The notes under the pieces: model-generated
Told to the model about the DNA's origin: nothing
The model's input: only the letters and a program-made list of their open reading frames with translations
Databases searched by the model: none
Position numbers and translations under genes: made by a program
Shown: positions 19,563 to 31,692 of the stretch, one piece after another
Numbering within the stretch: position 1 is the stretch's first letter
Layout: each line of letters begins with the position of its first letter
Source of the DNA: Trichomonas vaginalis G3
Taxonomy: Eukaryota > Parabasalia > Trichomonadida > Trichomonadidae
NCBI RefSeq assembly: GCF_026262505.1
Contig: NC_067204.1
Span: 19,797,976 to 19,861,975, forward strand
DNA length: 64,000 bases
Reading direction: 5' to 3'

Positions 19563-20722
19563 GTTGTAAGACGAGTTACGGAAAGTGAGGTGAACCGAAA
19601 AAGTGACACTTGTTTGGTCGGATAAATTCCCTATATATTTACTTGTCAAAAAAAATCAGACTTTTTTTGCTTTAAAAAATTTATAAGTTAATTATTGAGA
19701 ACGAAGGTGAAAGGAAATGGATATCTCTTACCTTTCATTCCCTCGAGAAAGTTCAAAAACTTGGGTGCAATCAGTTCTGATTGCACCCAAGTTTTTGAAC
19801 TTTGTATAAGGAATTGTTGGCTATGATGTACTGATCATGAATCAGTACATCATAGCCAACAATTCCTTCGCAAACAACGGGAAACTTTGTCTGAATAGTT
19901 TAACATTCAGACAAAGTTTCCCGCTGTCAGAGAGGGAATGGAAGGGTAAGAGGTATATATTCATAATGTATACCTCTTACCCTTTCATTCCCTCGAGAAA
20001 GTTCAAAAACTTGGGTGCAATCAGAACTGATTGCACCCAAGTTTTTGAACTTTGTATAAGGAATTGTTGGCTATGATGTACTGATCATGAATCAGTACAT
20101 CATAGCCAACAATTCCTTCGCAAACAGCGGGAAACTTTGTCTGAATAGTTTAACATTCAGACAAAGTTTCCCGCTGTCAGAGAGGGAATGGAAGGGTAAG
20201 AGGTATATATTCATAATGTATACCTCTTACCCTTTCATTCCCTCGAGAAAGTTCAAAAACTTGGGTGCAATCAGAACTGATTGCACCCAAGTTTTTGAAC
20301 TTTGTATAAGGAATTGTTGGCTATGATGTACTGATCATGAATCAGTACATCATAGCCAACAATTCCTTCGCAAACAGCGGGAAACTTTGTCTGAATAGTT
20401 TAACATTCAGACAAAGTTTCCCGCTGTCAGAGAGGGAATGGAAGGGTAAGAGGTATATATTCATAATGTATATTCTATAATTATTTAAAATAATGAAAAA
20501 GTTGATTTGTGAATCATTGAAATATTAATGCTGTTATATATATATATCAGATGATATAAGATGATTTTTTTAAATAAAAAATAAAATTTAATTTTTTAAT
20601 TGTTAAAATAAGAATAGTAAGCTTGACAAGTAATTTAAGTTTTTGCTTTGTAAAGTTATTTGGTTGGCAAATGCATTGTGTCACTTTTTGTTTGAGTTCA
20701 CTTTCCGTAATTTGTCTTATGA
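19563..20722. mobile_element. 1160-bp non-autonomous DNA transposon
   Basis: Inserted in the methylase gene. The flanks duplicate TACTGTT (19556-19562 and 20723-20729), while uninterrupted copy A has one TACCGTT. The ends are imperfect inverted repeats of about 47 bp (TTGTAAGACGAGTTACGG left, TCATAAGACAAATTACGG right as complement, then GAAAGTGA and AAAAGTGACAC). No transposase frame. The interior is mostly the hairpin array. A 7-bp or slightly longer duplication does not fix the superfamily. Confidence 0.8.
19722..20470. repeat. 250-bp tandem unit made of four hairpins, three copies
   Basis: Exact period 250 bp (CCTTTCATTCCCTCGAG at 19731, 19981, 20231). Each unit is four consecutive inverted repeats: arms of 24 bp (19751-19800, loop 2), 28 bp (19808-19868, loop 5), about 20 bp (19877-19926) and about 26 bp (19931-19996). 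The arms pair almost perfectly, so nearly every base is in a stem. The last unit is cut short. Confidence 0.9.
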
Positions 20723-21503
20723 TACTGTTCTTTGGAAATAAGAGTAGATGTAAAGATATTATATTGAGAGAACTTAAGAAACTACCGAATGGTCTAACAT
20801 TTGTAGATTTGTTCGGTGGAAGTTTCTATATATCCCATTTATGTCATACCGTATTTCCTGACTCAAAGATTATATGCAATGACTTCGACAACTATATGGA
20901 CCGTCTCAAACATATACCAGACACAAACAATATATTGAAAGAGTTAAAAGAAAAGATACCTATAGGTAAGATGGAACGTATACCATTAGATAAGAAAAAT
21001 ATTGTGAGAGAGGTTTTGAAAAAAGCAGAATATATAGACTGGAATAGTATATCTGCTAGACTATTATATAGTGGTGCTATAAGAGTTCATGACATTGAAA
21101 CACTTATGTCAAAAGTTTTATATCTTAACTATACAAATGTTTTCAAAGAGAACATAGAAAAATATATTGAGGGTATAGAGTTTGTGAGATGTCATTGGAC
21201 AGAGTTGTATGAAAAATATAAAGACAAGGAAAATGTTTTCTTTATAGTGGACCCGCCGTTCTATAACACATGGGATTTTCAATACCAAGTAGACTGGACT
21301 TTGAGAGACTCTTTAGAAACTTTAGACGTTATACATAACCATCCATGCTTTTACTTTACATCCGATAAAAGTGGTTTGGAAACCGTTATGAGATGGTTAG
21401 AGGACATACATGACTATGAGTTTATATATGACAAGATAGAATATGAGAGAAGTCCTATAAACCGGAGAAAGTGTCACAATAAAGAAATTTTATTAGTAAG
21501 TAA

Positions 21504-21635
21504 ATGTGGTTTGAAATAGGACTACTTGTTTTAGGTTTTTTCCATTGTGTCATTTATTTATTTGACGTGGCAGAAAAGTACAGAGAATATGAAGATGAAC
21601 CAATGCCTGCAAATGTTCAGCATATGTACTCGTAA
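21504..21635 (+). CDS. small predicted membrane protein, 43 aa (copy B)
   Basis: Same frame, length and overlap with the methylase 3' end as 1316-1447. One residue differs near the end (NVQHMYS). One hydrophobic segment. Function unknown. Confidence 0.55.
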   Translation: MWFEIGLLVLGFFHCVIYLFDVAEKYREYEDEPMPANVQHMYS

Positions 21636-21658
21636 GAGATATTTTTATCTAATATTAA

Positions 21659-22020
21659 ATGGACGCACAGAACTTAGCGAATGCACAGCAACCTGGACAA
21701 CCAAACCCAGAGAATATCCAAATGAAGTTAGAATACAAACTGCAATGGCAAACTATGGTCAAGTGCCAACAGATGTACAAATGCAAACTGCCATGTCAAA
21801 TGACGCTGCGTTAGGTTTGCCACCATGGTATGCAAATATGAGATGGAAAGAGTTTTATACAAACCCTGAAGTGGGATATAAACAACTTTATGCAGATGAC
21901 GCGAACACAGGAGTTGACCCAGAATATGTTTTCTACCAGAGGAGAAACAGAATGTATGAGCTCCAGTTAAAGAATGCTATGGAACTCAACAGGAAACGTA
22001 AGAGACTAGGCGGACATTAG
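21659..22020 (+). pseudogene. 120-aa gene with one-base deletion
   Basis: Nearly identical to 1471-1833 but lacks one T around codon 20. The downstream frame remains open, so this may be recent or a sequencing error. Confidence 0.65.
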
Positions 22021-22038
22021 ATTTTTACATATAGTAAA

Positions 22039-22281
22039 ATGGGTTTCTTCAGTAAGATAGGAAACTTCTTTCGAAATGTTGGAAGAGGTATATGGAATGG
22101 AATAAAATCTGTCGGAAGAGGAGTATGGAACGGTGTCAAAAATATTGGTAAAAGAGTAGGTCAGTTCGTTGGTATTATACCTAAAGACCCTGAACCAGAA
22201 GAACAAGCTCCTGTTATACAACAGCCTGAACCTGCACCACAGTCTAGTTGGCAACCAAATCCAACACCTCAACCGTATTAA
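22039..22281 (+). CDS. amphipathic 80-aa protein (copy B)
   Basis: Intact homologue of 1852-2094 (MGFFSKIGNFFRNVGRG start). Differences lie in the two VGRG[IV]WNG repeats. Pro/Gln-rich tail unchanged. Same T-tract promoter. Confidence 0.7.
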   Translation: MGFFSKIGNFFRNVGRGIWNGIKSVGRGVWNGVKNIGKRVGQFVGIIPKDPEPEEQAPVIQQPEPAPQSSWQPNPTPQPY

Positions 22282-22285
22282 AAAA

Positions 22286-23134
22286 TTATATTTTTATCGT
22301 TCGATAGTAGTTGTATATGAAACTAAGTTCTAAGTAAAACGCATGGTATAATGGAATTATTCTTTTTCTTCCATCTGTAGTAAACCATACTTGAAAGTCT
22401 GAAATACTTCCACTTGGTGGTTCGTATAACTTTGTAGGTTTTTCGTAAAAGTCATTTGCCAAGCATAAGAAAGAGTTTTGGGCGCCAGAAAATGAAGCAT
22501 GAACAATAATAGCATCTTGGTCGAAAATATTTTCATATGTTCCATTAGGGTTTTCGACTTCATAATAGTCCGGGTGTACTGGATATGCTGCAGGCTGATT
22601 TAACATCCTCATAAATCTATACCATGCCAAGTTGTTATATTTTGTAGAAATATAAACGTTTTCTCCAAGGTCTTCTATTTTATTGATTTTAACAGTTGCA
22701 TTTTTCCTGTCATAAATAATATCGAGATGGTATTCTCCTTCGTCAATGTTAAACTGGTTTGCATATTCAATATAGATATCGATTATTTTTTCTTGAAAAG
22801 CTTGAAGAGTTGTTTCTAAATTTATAAGCAAACTAACTTGTAAAAGTTTTCCCTGTTCAAATTTCTCATACATACGTTTTTCTTTGTTATAGTATCGAAC
22901 TTCAAAACCGACCGTAAATGGGAAACCATGTATGGCTTCTGAAATGAACTTCATTCTACGAAAGCCAATAGCTTTTGTGACGGATGGGTCTCTTAACCAT
23001 CTTAATGGGTAGTCAAAACGATAGCCTTCATGCTTTACGGTATCTGTCTCAAACTTTTGACCGACATTAGTAAAAAGTTCATCTAATGGTTTAGTTGTAG
23101 CAACTCTAGAATTTTCTTTTTCTATTGGAAGCAT
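22286..23134 (-). CDS. variable-centre protein, 282 aa (copy B)
   Basis: Same length as the copy A protein. Residues 1-63 and from FDQDA (204) onward are almost identical to it. The centre is different (for example GFPFTVGFEVRYYNKEK and RFMRMLNQPAAYP). The related but broken gene of copy C (31822-32673) has this same centre type. Divergent from the broken fibre gene at 23153. Confidence 0.75.
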   Translation of the reverse strand: MLPIEKENSRVATTKPLDELFTNVGQKFETDTVKHEGYRFDYPLRWLRDPSVTKAIGFRRMKFISEAIHGFPFTVGFEVRYYNKEKRMYEKFEQGKLLQVSLLINLETTLQAFQEKIIDIYIEYANQFNIDEGEYHLDIIYDRKNATVKINKIEDLGENVYISTKYNNLAWYRFMRMLNQPAAYPVHPDYYEVENPNGTYENIFDQDAIIVHASFSGAQNSFLCLANDFYEKPTKLYEPPSGSISDFQVWFTTDGRKRIIPLYHAFYLELSFIYNYYRTIKI

Positions 23135-23152
23135 ATTTTATCTATAATAAAA

Positions 23153-24885
23153 ATGTCAAATGAAACAGCGTCTATGAGAGAAATACAACACAACCGACAA
23201 CTCATTATGCAAGCTCTAAATAAGAACACAACAACTTTTCAAACTATTCTAAGATATCTGAGTCATTGAAAGGGGGTGACTTAAAACTGACAATAAACCC
23301 AATGACAGATGAGTTTCTGTTTCAAGACAATAAGAACCATACTGTCTGTATAAATCCAACAAAAGGAACTTTAAACGAGAAACCTATAAATGAACTTCTT
23401 TTGAAGGCAGATGTGACAACAAAGCTGACAAAGAATATGTAGACGATGCAATAGCAAAAGAAGAAGAAAGAGCTAACAATGCTTATGCAACAAAAGAACA
23501 TACTCATCCTGAACTAGCAGACAAAACATATGTTGACAATAAAATGTCAAGTGAAGTGACAAGAGCTGAAAACGAATATTCTAAAAAGACTCATATACAT
23601 TATATTAACCAAATACCAAGTCTTAAGGAAACATTAGAGACAAAAGCAGATAAGACTCATACACATTCTATATCTGATATTACAAACTTACAAGAAACCT
23701 TAAACAGGAAAAGTGACGTTGGACATACACATACCATTGCAAATATTACAAACTTACAAGAAACCTTAAACAGGAAAAGTGACGTTGGACATACACATAC
23801 ATCTTCTGAAATAACAGACTTAAACGTTAGCCTTGAAAAGAAAGCAGATAAAACATATGTCAATGAAATATACCAAAGTTTGATAGGAACAAAAAAATAT
23901 TGAAACTATTGTTGGTGACTTTTCTGTCAATGAAGAAAATAAATATTTTAGATGGCAGTTGGTACAGTCCTTAAAAATGGTACACGGCATAAACTCATTC
24001 CGAAAAATAACAATGAAATGTATGTAAGCTATAAAAGAATGATGGTACACAAGTTAAAGTTCCATTAGACAACAACTGCTACTTAAACTTATATGGAGAC
24101 GAACAAAAGAAATATTTAAGAGTTTATGAAATGCAGATATGACATTGCCTGACCCAGCTCCGGCACCACATTATTATGACTATGGAGATGACGACAGAAC
24201 ACCACATGTAGATGAACAAAAGCTAACATTATATTTAGATTATTATAGATATAAAAGATATAATGCAATAGAAAAAACGAGAATAGTATATTATTATACA
24301 GATGACAGAAATAAATATTATAGTCAAGATTTTACCTACTCTGAAAACATAAGATTATATTATAAAAAATATTCTGACACAAACCAGAAGAAACCTGAAA
24401 TAGTTGCACTATATTTTAAGTTCAAAAGAGACAATCCTATAATTATCTCATATGTTTGATTTAATGAACCCAGTAGGTTCTATTTATACATCTATGGATG
24501 CAAGAGGTCCTCAAGTAATGTTTGGTGTTGGTGCATGGAACAAATAGTCGACAGGTTTTTGTATTGTGCAAACTCTTCAAAGGAAACAGGTGGAAGTAAA
24601 ACGATTTCAGGTGAAACTTTACCTGCACACAGTCACTACATAGATTTAAGTACATCTCAAGCAGGTTGGCATAAGCATAGATATTGGGATTGGTCAGGAA
24701 TGACAAAAAGGTAAAGGATATGATGTTAAAGACGAGGTTAAGTTGCTATAAATTGTTACTGGAGTGACACTCAGGGAGAAGGAAACCATACACATTTCGT
24801 TTCAGGATATACGCAAACAACGGGACAAAGTAAAGAATACATGCCACCTTACATGACAGTTTACGCATGGTATAGAATTGCTTAG
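23153..24885 (+). pseudogene. tail fibre gene, frameshifted
   Basis: Homologue of 2966-4639 with several single-base indels. Its HTH/ITNLQETL repeat region has one extra unit compared with copy A, showing repeat-number change. The collar end (MPPYMTVYAWYRIA) is kept. Confidence 0.8.
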
Positions 24886-25841
24886 TCGTCATTTTCAACT
24901 TCTTTAGCATATTCGTCAGGAGTTGTCTATATATTGTTAGGAACTGTCTTTGAAAGATTACCACCTTGAACTTTGACAAGTTTTGAAACGAGGTCTGGCA
25001 ATAGTAGTTTTATCTTCTTGCTTGCAGTGTGTACATTTTGCCATGTTTGCCTAAAACTTCATAATATTCTCTTGTATACTTTCTTCTATTTTTACGAACA
25101 CGAATGTGAGTACCTGTCGGGTTCCCATTGTTGTCATAGTCATAGTATTTTCATATGGGTCGCGTTTAGGTATTTCTATTTTTACTTTGTCACCTTTCTG
25201 AAATTTGAAGCCCGGCATTCTTTCTTGTTTGTCTCTTTTGACTAAATTATTAAATATATAGTCTTTCTTCTAAGTCAGGGTTGTTTTTCATTTCTTCGGG
25301 CGAGTGGTTTCCCAAACCTTTTTGTTTACGGTTATTGTAAATATTTAAAACTTGTCTCATCTTTGCCATGGAGAAGTGTCTATACTTGTCGTCATATGAC
25401 ATTTCATTTGCTTCACCACCTTGTGGTTGGTTTAAGTCTCTTAACATTTTTATACAAACGTCAATGACACCAAGAGCAGAATGGTTTTGGTCGACAATGA
25501 AATATTGGTTTACATTTTTTTGAACGCAGATAGTTTTTTACATCATCTGATTTGAAAGAACTTTCACAGTCAGATGTCAGTTTTGTTGGATGTATTTGTC
25601 AACGAATATTGTCAAAGCAGTTTTCACATCTAAAATATTTTTGGACCATAATGGTATGGCTTCACAGTATCTTGTGTTTTGACAACAAATATTAACCAGT
25701 ATGGAGGTCCATCTGTTCTAACTCTCGGAATGTTTTCCAAGATATCCATAAACCAAGCATTGGTGTTGAACTAAAGATTTTTATCATGAGTGCTTTCTTT
25801 GTCGCTTTAGAAACATAGGGGTCCTTGTTCGGATTCGTCAT
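24882..25841 (-). pseudogene. integrase, frameshifted
   Basis: Homologue of 33888-34847 with many one-base indels. Catalytic block reads NHSALGVID with Asp at the third acidic position. Confidence 0.8.
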
Positions 25842-25858
25842 TTTTTACCCTATAAGAA

Positions 25859-26262
25859 ATGGGTTTATTTGGCGCATCAGCAGGAGTTGCATCCAGATTT
25901 TTGCCCGCAGTGGGAACAATAGCCAGAGGTGCATTTGGAATTGGAAGGAAGATTTTGAGTACATTAGGTATACTTAAAGAGAAAGCACAACCTATTATAC
26001 AAACTGTACAGAAAGGTTGGGATGTAGCACGAGATGCAACAAATCTTATTCCAAATCCTGAAACAAGAGGAAAAGTTCAAGGATGGATGGACAATGTAGG
26101 AAGACAAGCAGGAAACTATTATAAACAAAGCAAATGACTACTATAACCAAGCAGGACACTATATGGACCAAGTGTGAAAGATTCTTTAACAGAGGATATA
26201 ACCATGCACAACAGTGGGTAAACAATAACCAACCTCAACCGCCTCAAACGTGGGGAATGTAA
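25859..26262 (+). pseudogene. 133-aa amphipathic protein gene, frameshifted
   Basis: Open for 92 codons from MGLFGASAGVASRF, then an inserted A shifts the frame before the Tyr/Asn-rich end. Confidence 0.7.
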
Positions 26263-26281
26263 ATTTTTTTACTGAGATGAA

Positions 26282-26433
26282 ATGAACAATGCAGCATTGA
26301 GACAAATGAGTTCAAGATGGATTTGTCGGCTTCCAGCAGTTACACACGTGTTTGTAAAGTTCTTTCCTATACCTCAGGAAGTTTTAGACCGACTTAAAAA
26401 ACTAAACAACCAGTTGAAAACAAACCAAACTAA
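26282..26433 (+). pseudogene. 51-aa gene, frameshifted
   Basis: Homologue of 35286-35441 with indels after LPAVT. Preceded by the same ACTGAGATGAA motif. Confidence 0.6.
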
Positions 26434-26452
26434 AATTTTTTACTGAGATGAA

Positions 26453-27038
26453 ATGACCGAAGAAGTTGAAACGGTAGATTTGACACCACAAACAAAAAGT
26501 TCAGAACCATTGTCAAACCTGTCAAAGAACTTACAGATGAAGAGAAAAATTCAATAATAGAAAGTGCCAGGTCTGGAAATACAAACCCTAACTATAAAGT
26601 CACTTTTCATAGAAATGGAACGGCTAGTATCTCAAAAAAAGAAACAGACTCTCACAAATAAAATATTGAAGTCTGGAAGGAGCTTTCGAGACAACAGATG
26701 GAAAAGTTTTACTTCACTGACAAACAGTTCATTATAGAACATCTCATTGACTTGAGTCGAAATATTCTAAACTTTACAACAAACACAAAAAGTTGAAAGG
26801 AAAACAAAAACAAATGGCATATGATATTTATGAAGATGTTGACGACACAACTGTTCCTGCAGGTGAGGTAAAGTCAGAGGAACCGAAAAGTGACGAAAAA
26901 CCGATAGAAGAAGAAAAAACCAAAAACTGAAGATAAACCAAAACCAAGTTTAGTTTCCAAACTAAACCAAGTCAACCTTCATTAGCTGGTATGGGTTGGC
27001 GTCAAAGACTTATGGCAGCAGGCGGTTATGTAAAGTAA
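26453..27038 (+). pseudogene. 194-aa gene, frameshifted
   Basis: Homologue of 35461-36045. A missing base after the codons for SEPL ends the normal frame early. Confidence 0.7.
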
Positions 27039-27067
27039 AGAAAAAAATATTTTTTTATTTTATAAAA

Positions 27068-29228
27068 ATGCCCCATATAGAATGGATAGAAAGTCTGCTA
27101 GAATAAAAGCAGAGTTACAAAGATATGGTTGGAGAGTTTCGAAGAATTTTAAATATAGGAAGGGAAGACCCATAAAAGTCTATGACAAATTGTCTGGTCT
27201 TCGCTACGAAATGGATTTGGAAACAGCACGTGCAAATTATCAAACAGACTAGAGAGGTTAGAAGAAGAACGTCTTATGGACATGCCTTTCGATGTTTAGT
27301 GAACCTCAAGTTGAAGGACACGACGGCTTTGCCAGATTCTACTGGAAACATGACGAACAATTGCATCCTTGAGAAGGAAAAAAGGAAAAGGTGAAGACAC
27401 ACATGCTCCCATGGAAAGAACAAAGATATGCATATGAAAAGTATCGTGAAGTTAGAAGTCAAATTACATCTGGTCGAACCTTTACAGTAAACTTTGACGA
27501 AGGAAAGAACAAAGAAGGCTTCATGGGAGTACTTGCTGCAATTCAAGACGGAAATAAGAAAGGACACAATCTCGGATTGACCATAACAGATTTGGATGGT
27601 CACATTTACTATGCACATGGCAATGAACAAACAGCGCGCAAAACTTCTTGACGCTTTCAAGACTACAAAGAGAGAACAAATGGTTGACTCCGACTCAGAC
27701 ATTTTGAATGCAATTGAAGGAATTGCAAGTGTCAAGTTCGAATGTACCAACCTAACCCTCAAGCAGTCAGACAACATGCTGGATACTTCCCGTTCATAAA
27801 TAAGTCTGACATTGACTTGACAAGGTATGGAATTTACAATTCAATTGAAACAATTGTCAATGAACCTTGTATTCTTACATGTCTCAGGAACTCTGGTCTT
27901 GTTACAGATGAGAAGATGAAAGTATCTTGAGTCATGTGTGAAGACAAGGTACATTCTCAGAGGTCAATTGGCAAAAATTGCACCGTTGGCAAATGTCAAT
28001 ATCCGAGTCAACATACCTACAGCTAAAGGTTCTTCACATGACGACTATGTTGTTGACAAAGACTTACCATGGTTGAAGATTGTAATTGTCCACAACCACT
28101 TCATGTTGAACGAAAGTCCTTACACACCCATTCTTTGGTAAAAGTAAGTGCAACATTGTCAGAGCTGTAAACATTCTTTTCGAGAAAGGTTTGTTGGAAC
28201 CAATTCCAGATGACAAGCTGACAGAAACTTTTGTACCAAAAGACGAAACAAACTTTTCATTGTTAGCAATACCAAAAGTTGTTCCAGACAAAGTTCTAGT
28301 ACAAAAGAAGTACACAGTTCCACAAGGAGTTGGTATGTTCGGATACCAACCTGAACCAGAAGAACTTCCAATGAGGTTGCAAGAACTTCAAAGATGCTAT
28401 AAACCAACTTCCATTGAGAACATCCAATTGACGTCAAATTGTATTGGAGAGCATCTGAGTTAGGTCAGAAGGTTTTATATGAAACAGGTTGCTTCGACGA
28501 TGTTTATGAGATAACAGGAGAAGTTTCTCAGAAGATAAGAGACTCACTTGAATTTCCACAAACTGGACCAATTGGTTGCGACAAGTTCGACTCAGATGAA
28601 AAGATATTCTATGTCGACCTTAACGCTGCATACATGAGGTTTGTCAATATATTCGACTGGAATTCCAAACGAAGATGGTGAGTTTCCGGGAAGGAACTAT
28701 ACAGTTGGAAAAGTCATACAACAACTGTATGATATTAGGAAAGCTTCAAACCCCAAACTTGCAATGACACTCAAATTGCTTATGAATTCGACATGGGGAT
28801 ATTCCATTAAGAAACTTCAAGAGATGAAGAGTAAACATTATGAGAAGGTCGACAACTTTGTTGAAAGGTTTTCTCCTTTTGTTTTTGAAGTACGAATTCA
28901 CTCAAGGTCAAAGTGGCTTAGTAACCAGCATTAAAAACCTATTGTCGAACATTGGTCTTACCCTCAGTTCGCAAAGGCAGTCCTTGACAACTACAACAAA
29001 TTCTTCTCCGAAGTCAAATCCAAAAGTCAAGGTTTACTATGAGAACATTGACGCACTCATGACGAAACGAGAGAAGGGTACAACAAACTCATTGAAATGG
29101 GAATGGTCGGTGAAAAGATGGGCCTGTTTTAAGCTAGATAAGGTATTTTCCGAAGTTCATGTAATATCGAAAAGGAAATATTGGGCATACTTGAAGACGG
29201 CACAGAAATAAAACATTGCATGAAATAA
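27068..29228 (+). pseudogene. DNA polymerase B gene, frameshifted
   Basis: Full-length relative of 36079-38232 (2161 against 2154 bp) with many single-base indels. Motif A (YVDLNAAYM), motif B (LLMNSTWGY) and motif C (YYENIDALM) are all readable in separate frames and unchanged in the key residues. Confidence 0.85.
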
Positions 29229-29281
29229 AAAATTTATTATTTTTAAAAAGTGAATTTTTTAAATTTTATTTGAAATGATGG

Positions 29282-29306
29282 NNNNNNNNNNNNNNNNNNN
29301 NNNNNN
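29282..29306. other. short gap, 25 N
   Basis: Low-quality or unresolved bases next to the deleted HNH gene. Confidence 0.9.
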
Positions 29307-29308
29307 GA

Positions 29309-29392
29309 AATGTACGCTGAGTTTGAGTGAACCTCAAGTTTGAAGGAAACTTGTTTGTTAGATGAGAAATATGAAAATGGCATACCATTTTA
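29309..29392 (+). pseudogene. HNH endonuclease remnant
   Basis: Only the start (MYAEF), a small middle piece (LLDEKYE) and the end (GIPF) of the 194-aa HNH gene remain, joined with a scrap resembling polymerase sequence (EPQV). The catalytic core is deleted. Confidence 0.6.
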
Positions 29393-29416
29393 AAACAATA
29401 TATTTTTACATATTAA

Positions 29417-30038
29417 ATGCTTCAGGTTGAAAAACAAAGAACAAAAGTAGCAGATACAAAACCGTTAGACATATATCTTTACAAATGCTGGTAGGACTAT
29501 TTCAGATGAAGAAATTTCATCCCGAGCATACAGGTTTGACTATCCAATTCGTTGGCTTCAAAAGTCCTTCAGATGCAAAGGCAATAGGATTTAGAAGAGT
29601 TTTGTTTTCAAATAAGAACTAACGCATTTATGTTCGCAGTATATTTTCATGGGCAGTATGAAGGTTCTGATGGTCTAATAGGACAATTTGACGAAATGAG
29701 AATCTTTACAGTTCGTTCAGACGAAAAGTCTTGAGAAAACTCTAAATGACTTTCAAACTCAATGAAACAAATATTATTGGGAATTTCAAAAAAAAATACG
29801 GACTCTTACTAAATGGAACAATACTATCGAAACTAGAAATATGACAAGATGAACTCCACCGTTCTCATTTCAAAAGATTGAAATTAACCCTCCAAGAGAT
29901 ACAGAGTTTTTATTTTTGGGAAGTAGACAAACGTTACTTGGGCACAATTTCTTCGGTTACTAAACCAGAACGAACCATTACCACCAGATGGCTCCATTTA
30001 AATTTTATACTTCCACCAGCAGATTTGATGGTTTATAG
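29417..30038 (+). pseudogene. 286-aa paralogue, truncated and frameshifted
   Basis: Homologue of 7707-8567 with several indels. Homology stops exactly after the codons for DLMVY, where non-element DNA begins. Confidence 0.75.
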
Positions 30039-30550
30039 TATCAGTAAGACGAAATGTGGAAGTGAACTCAAAATAAGAGGTATTAGGTTATTTGCCGACC
30101 AAATATATTTTACAAGGCAAATAATCAATATTACATGTCAACCTATTATCAGTATGTTTTGATAAAAAATTTTATCAAATATCATATTAAAATTAACATC
30201 TATATCTATATTCAATATCTACACTATAAATTTTTTTATTCAATATCATAGATTTCAAAAATATATTTCAATTTAAATAATAATTTGGTTCATCAAAATT
30301 GTTTTTTATTAAAAGCATGTTTCACAATTTTTACGGTTTCTTTCAAAAGTTTATAAAAGAGAGTCAATAAGAAAATTTCAACGCTTCAAGAAGGAATCAA
30401 AGAAATTGACGAAGATTCCAGAATTTTATTCAACAATTCTTAATCAATATAACAAAACTATACCGAAACTTATCTTACCATCCAAATCAAATCACATTAC
30501 ATACGGAATAAACATTTAATCTTTTACCAATTAAAATTATATTTATACGT
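30039..30550. other. AT-rich non-element DNA
   Basis: About 500 bp with no reading frame of note and no match to other copies. Probably host sequence between the broken end of copy B and the next transposon. Confidence 0.5.
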
Positions 30551-31692
30551 TATTTAATTTTTTTTACGTCTAAGTTGAATAGGATAATAGCCGAAGATAT
30601 AAAGTAACTATAGTACAAGCAAGGCGAACAAATCAGCATTGAAACTAAAATGCTGAATATTATAATAAATTGAAGAAATACTGTGATAGAATACCTAGTT
30701 ATTACTAGGATACTAATTATAATATGAATTCATTTGAATATTGATATCGATAATAAAAGGCGATGTATTTATTGTCGTCTGGCGGTTTTAGACGACAATG
30801 CGAATTTTCAAATAATAGGATTTTTAGCCAGATAAAGAGCTATCATATAATCATTGACTGTTTGCCATATATATACATAAATGGAATTGATTTCTTCTTT
30901 ATTTCAGGTACCGAAACATGCTTGAAAAATCGTATTTTTTAGCGACAATGATAATTTTGTCACTTTTCCAGACGACTATAAAACGTCCTCATAATAAAAA
31001 ATCGATGAAATATAATTAAAATGAGAATAAATTAATAATGACGATTATAACATTAGAATTATTTCTCTTTTATTTAAAATAAAAAACATTGTTTCTATTT
31101 AAATTCAATAAAGAAGTACGAAAAGTTGTATTGGAATTACGGTCATGACTAGATTGCCGATGCTTCTGTAACACTATTGATAACACGAATAATAATACAT
31201 ATCATGATAAAAAAGCTAATATGCTTAATATCGAGTATTCTAACTTTTTACTAGCGAAAATATTCCAAATACGTTATTTTTAAATGAAAAGATAAGCATA
31301 CCATTATGCCCAAATTTCACAGTTTTGCGCCACGAACACACTCATACTCAGTAGCCTGAACAATGGAAAGTTCGTCTCTAATCTCGAACTTGATGTCTGT
31401 CAAAATGACGTTCAAGTTATTAAAAAGTTATTTAAGTATATGTATGATGTGCCCGATCGTTTGGTAACACTATGTAGAAATATAAGCCATATAATGATAG
31501 ACAAAGCCAATATGCCTTCAATCATCCGGTAATTCTAATTTCTTTCAACGAAACTTATTTCAAATACGTTACTTTTTTAGTTATCTCAACTAGCTAGATT
31601 TGTTCCTAGCTACTGTTAAAACTACTAGTACACTTATAATACTTCGGCAATTATCCTATTCAACTTAGACCCAGGAGTCAAAAAATTAAAAT
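30551..31692. mobile_element. probable small DNA transposon, about 1.1 kb
   Basis: Inverted ends: GTCTAAGTTGAATAGGATAA at 30568 and its complement at 31651-31670, with CCGAAG and TATAA further in on both sides and TTTAATTTTTT outside. No long open frame. It separates copy B from copy C, whose sequence resumes at 31693 within a gene. Exact outer ends and target duplication are unclear. Confidence 0.6.

Larger units (their letters stand above)
19534..21519 (+). pseudogene. D12 adenine methylase gene split by a transposon
   Basis: The first eight or nine codons (from 19534) are separated by a 1160-bp insertion from the rest (20723-21519), which is otherwise open and nearly identical to 513-1331, including DPPF. 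The downstream part is in frame with an ATG inside the insertion end, so a fusion with a changed N-terminus could still be made. The motif X region FFGNK is kept. Confidence 0.8.
19260..30038 (+). mobile_element. Maverick/Polinton copy B (left part)
   Basis: The terminal repeat is followed by the same left-arm order as copy A. Many genes have single-base indels, and a separate transposon interrupts the first gene. It ends abruptly inside the 286-aa paralogue. A 25-N gap lies at 29282. Confidence 0.85.

Noticed and set aside
19837-20326. Two identical 79-aa open frames
   Set aside because: They only read across the hairpins of the 250-bp tandem unit, with no other coding signs.
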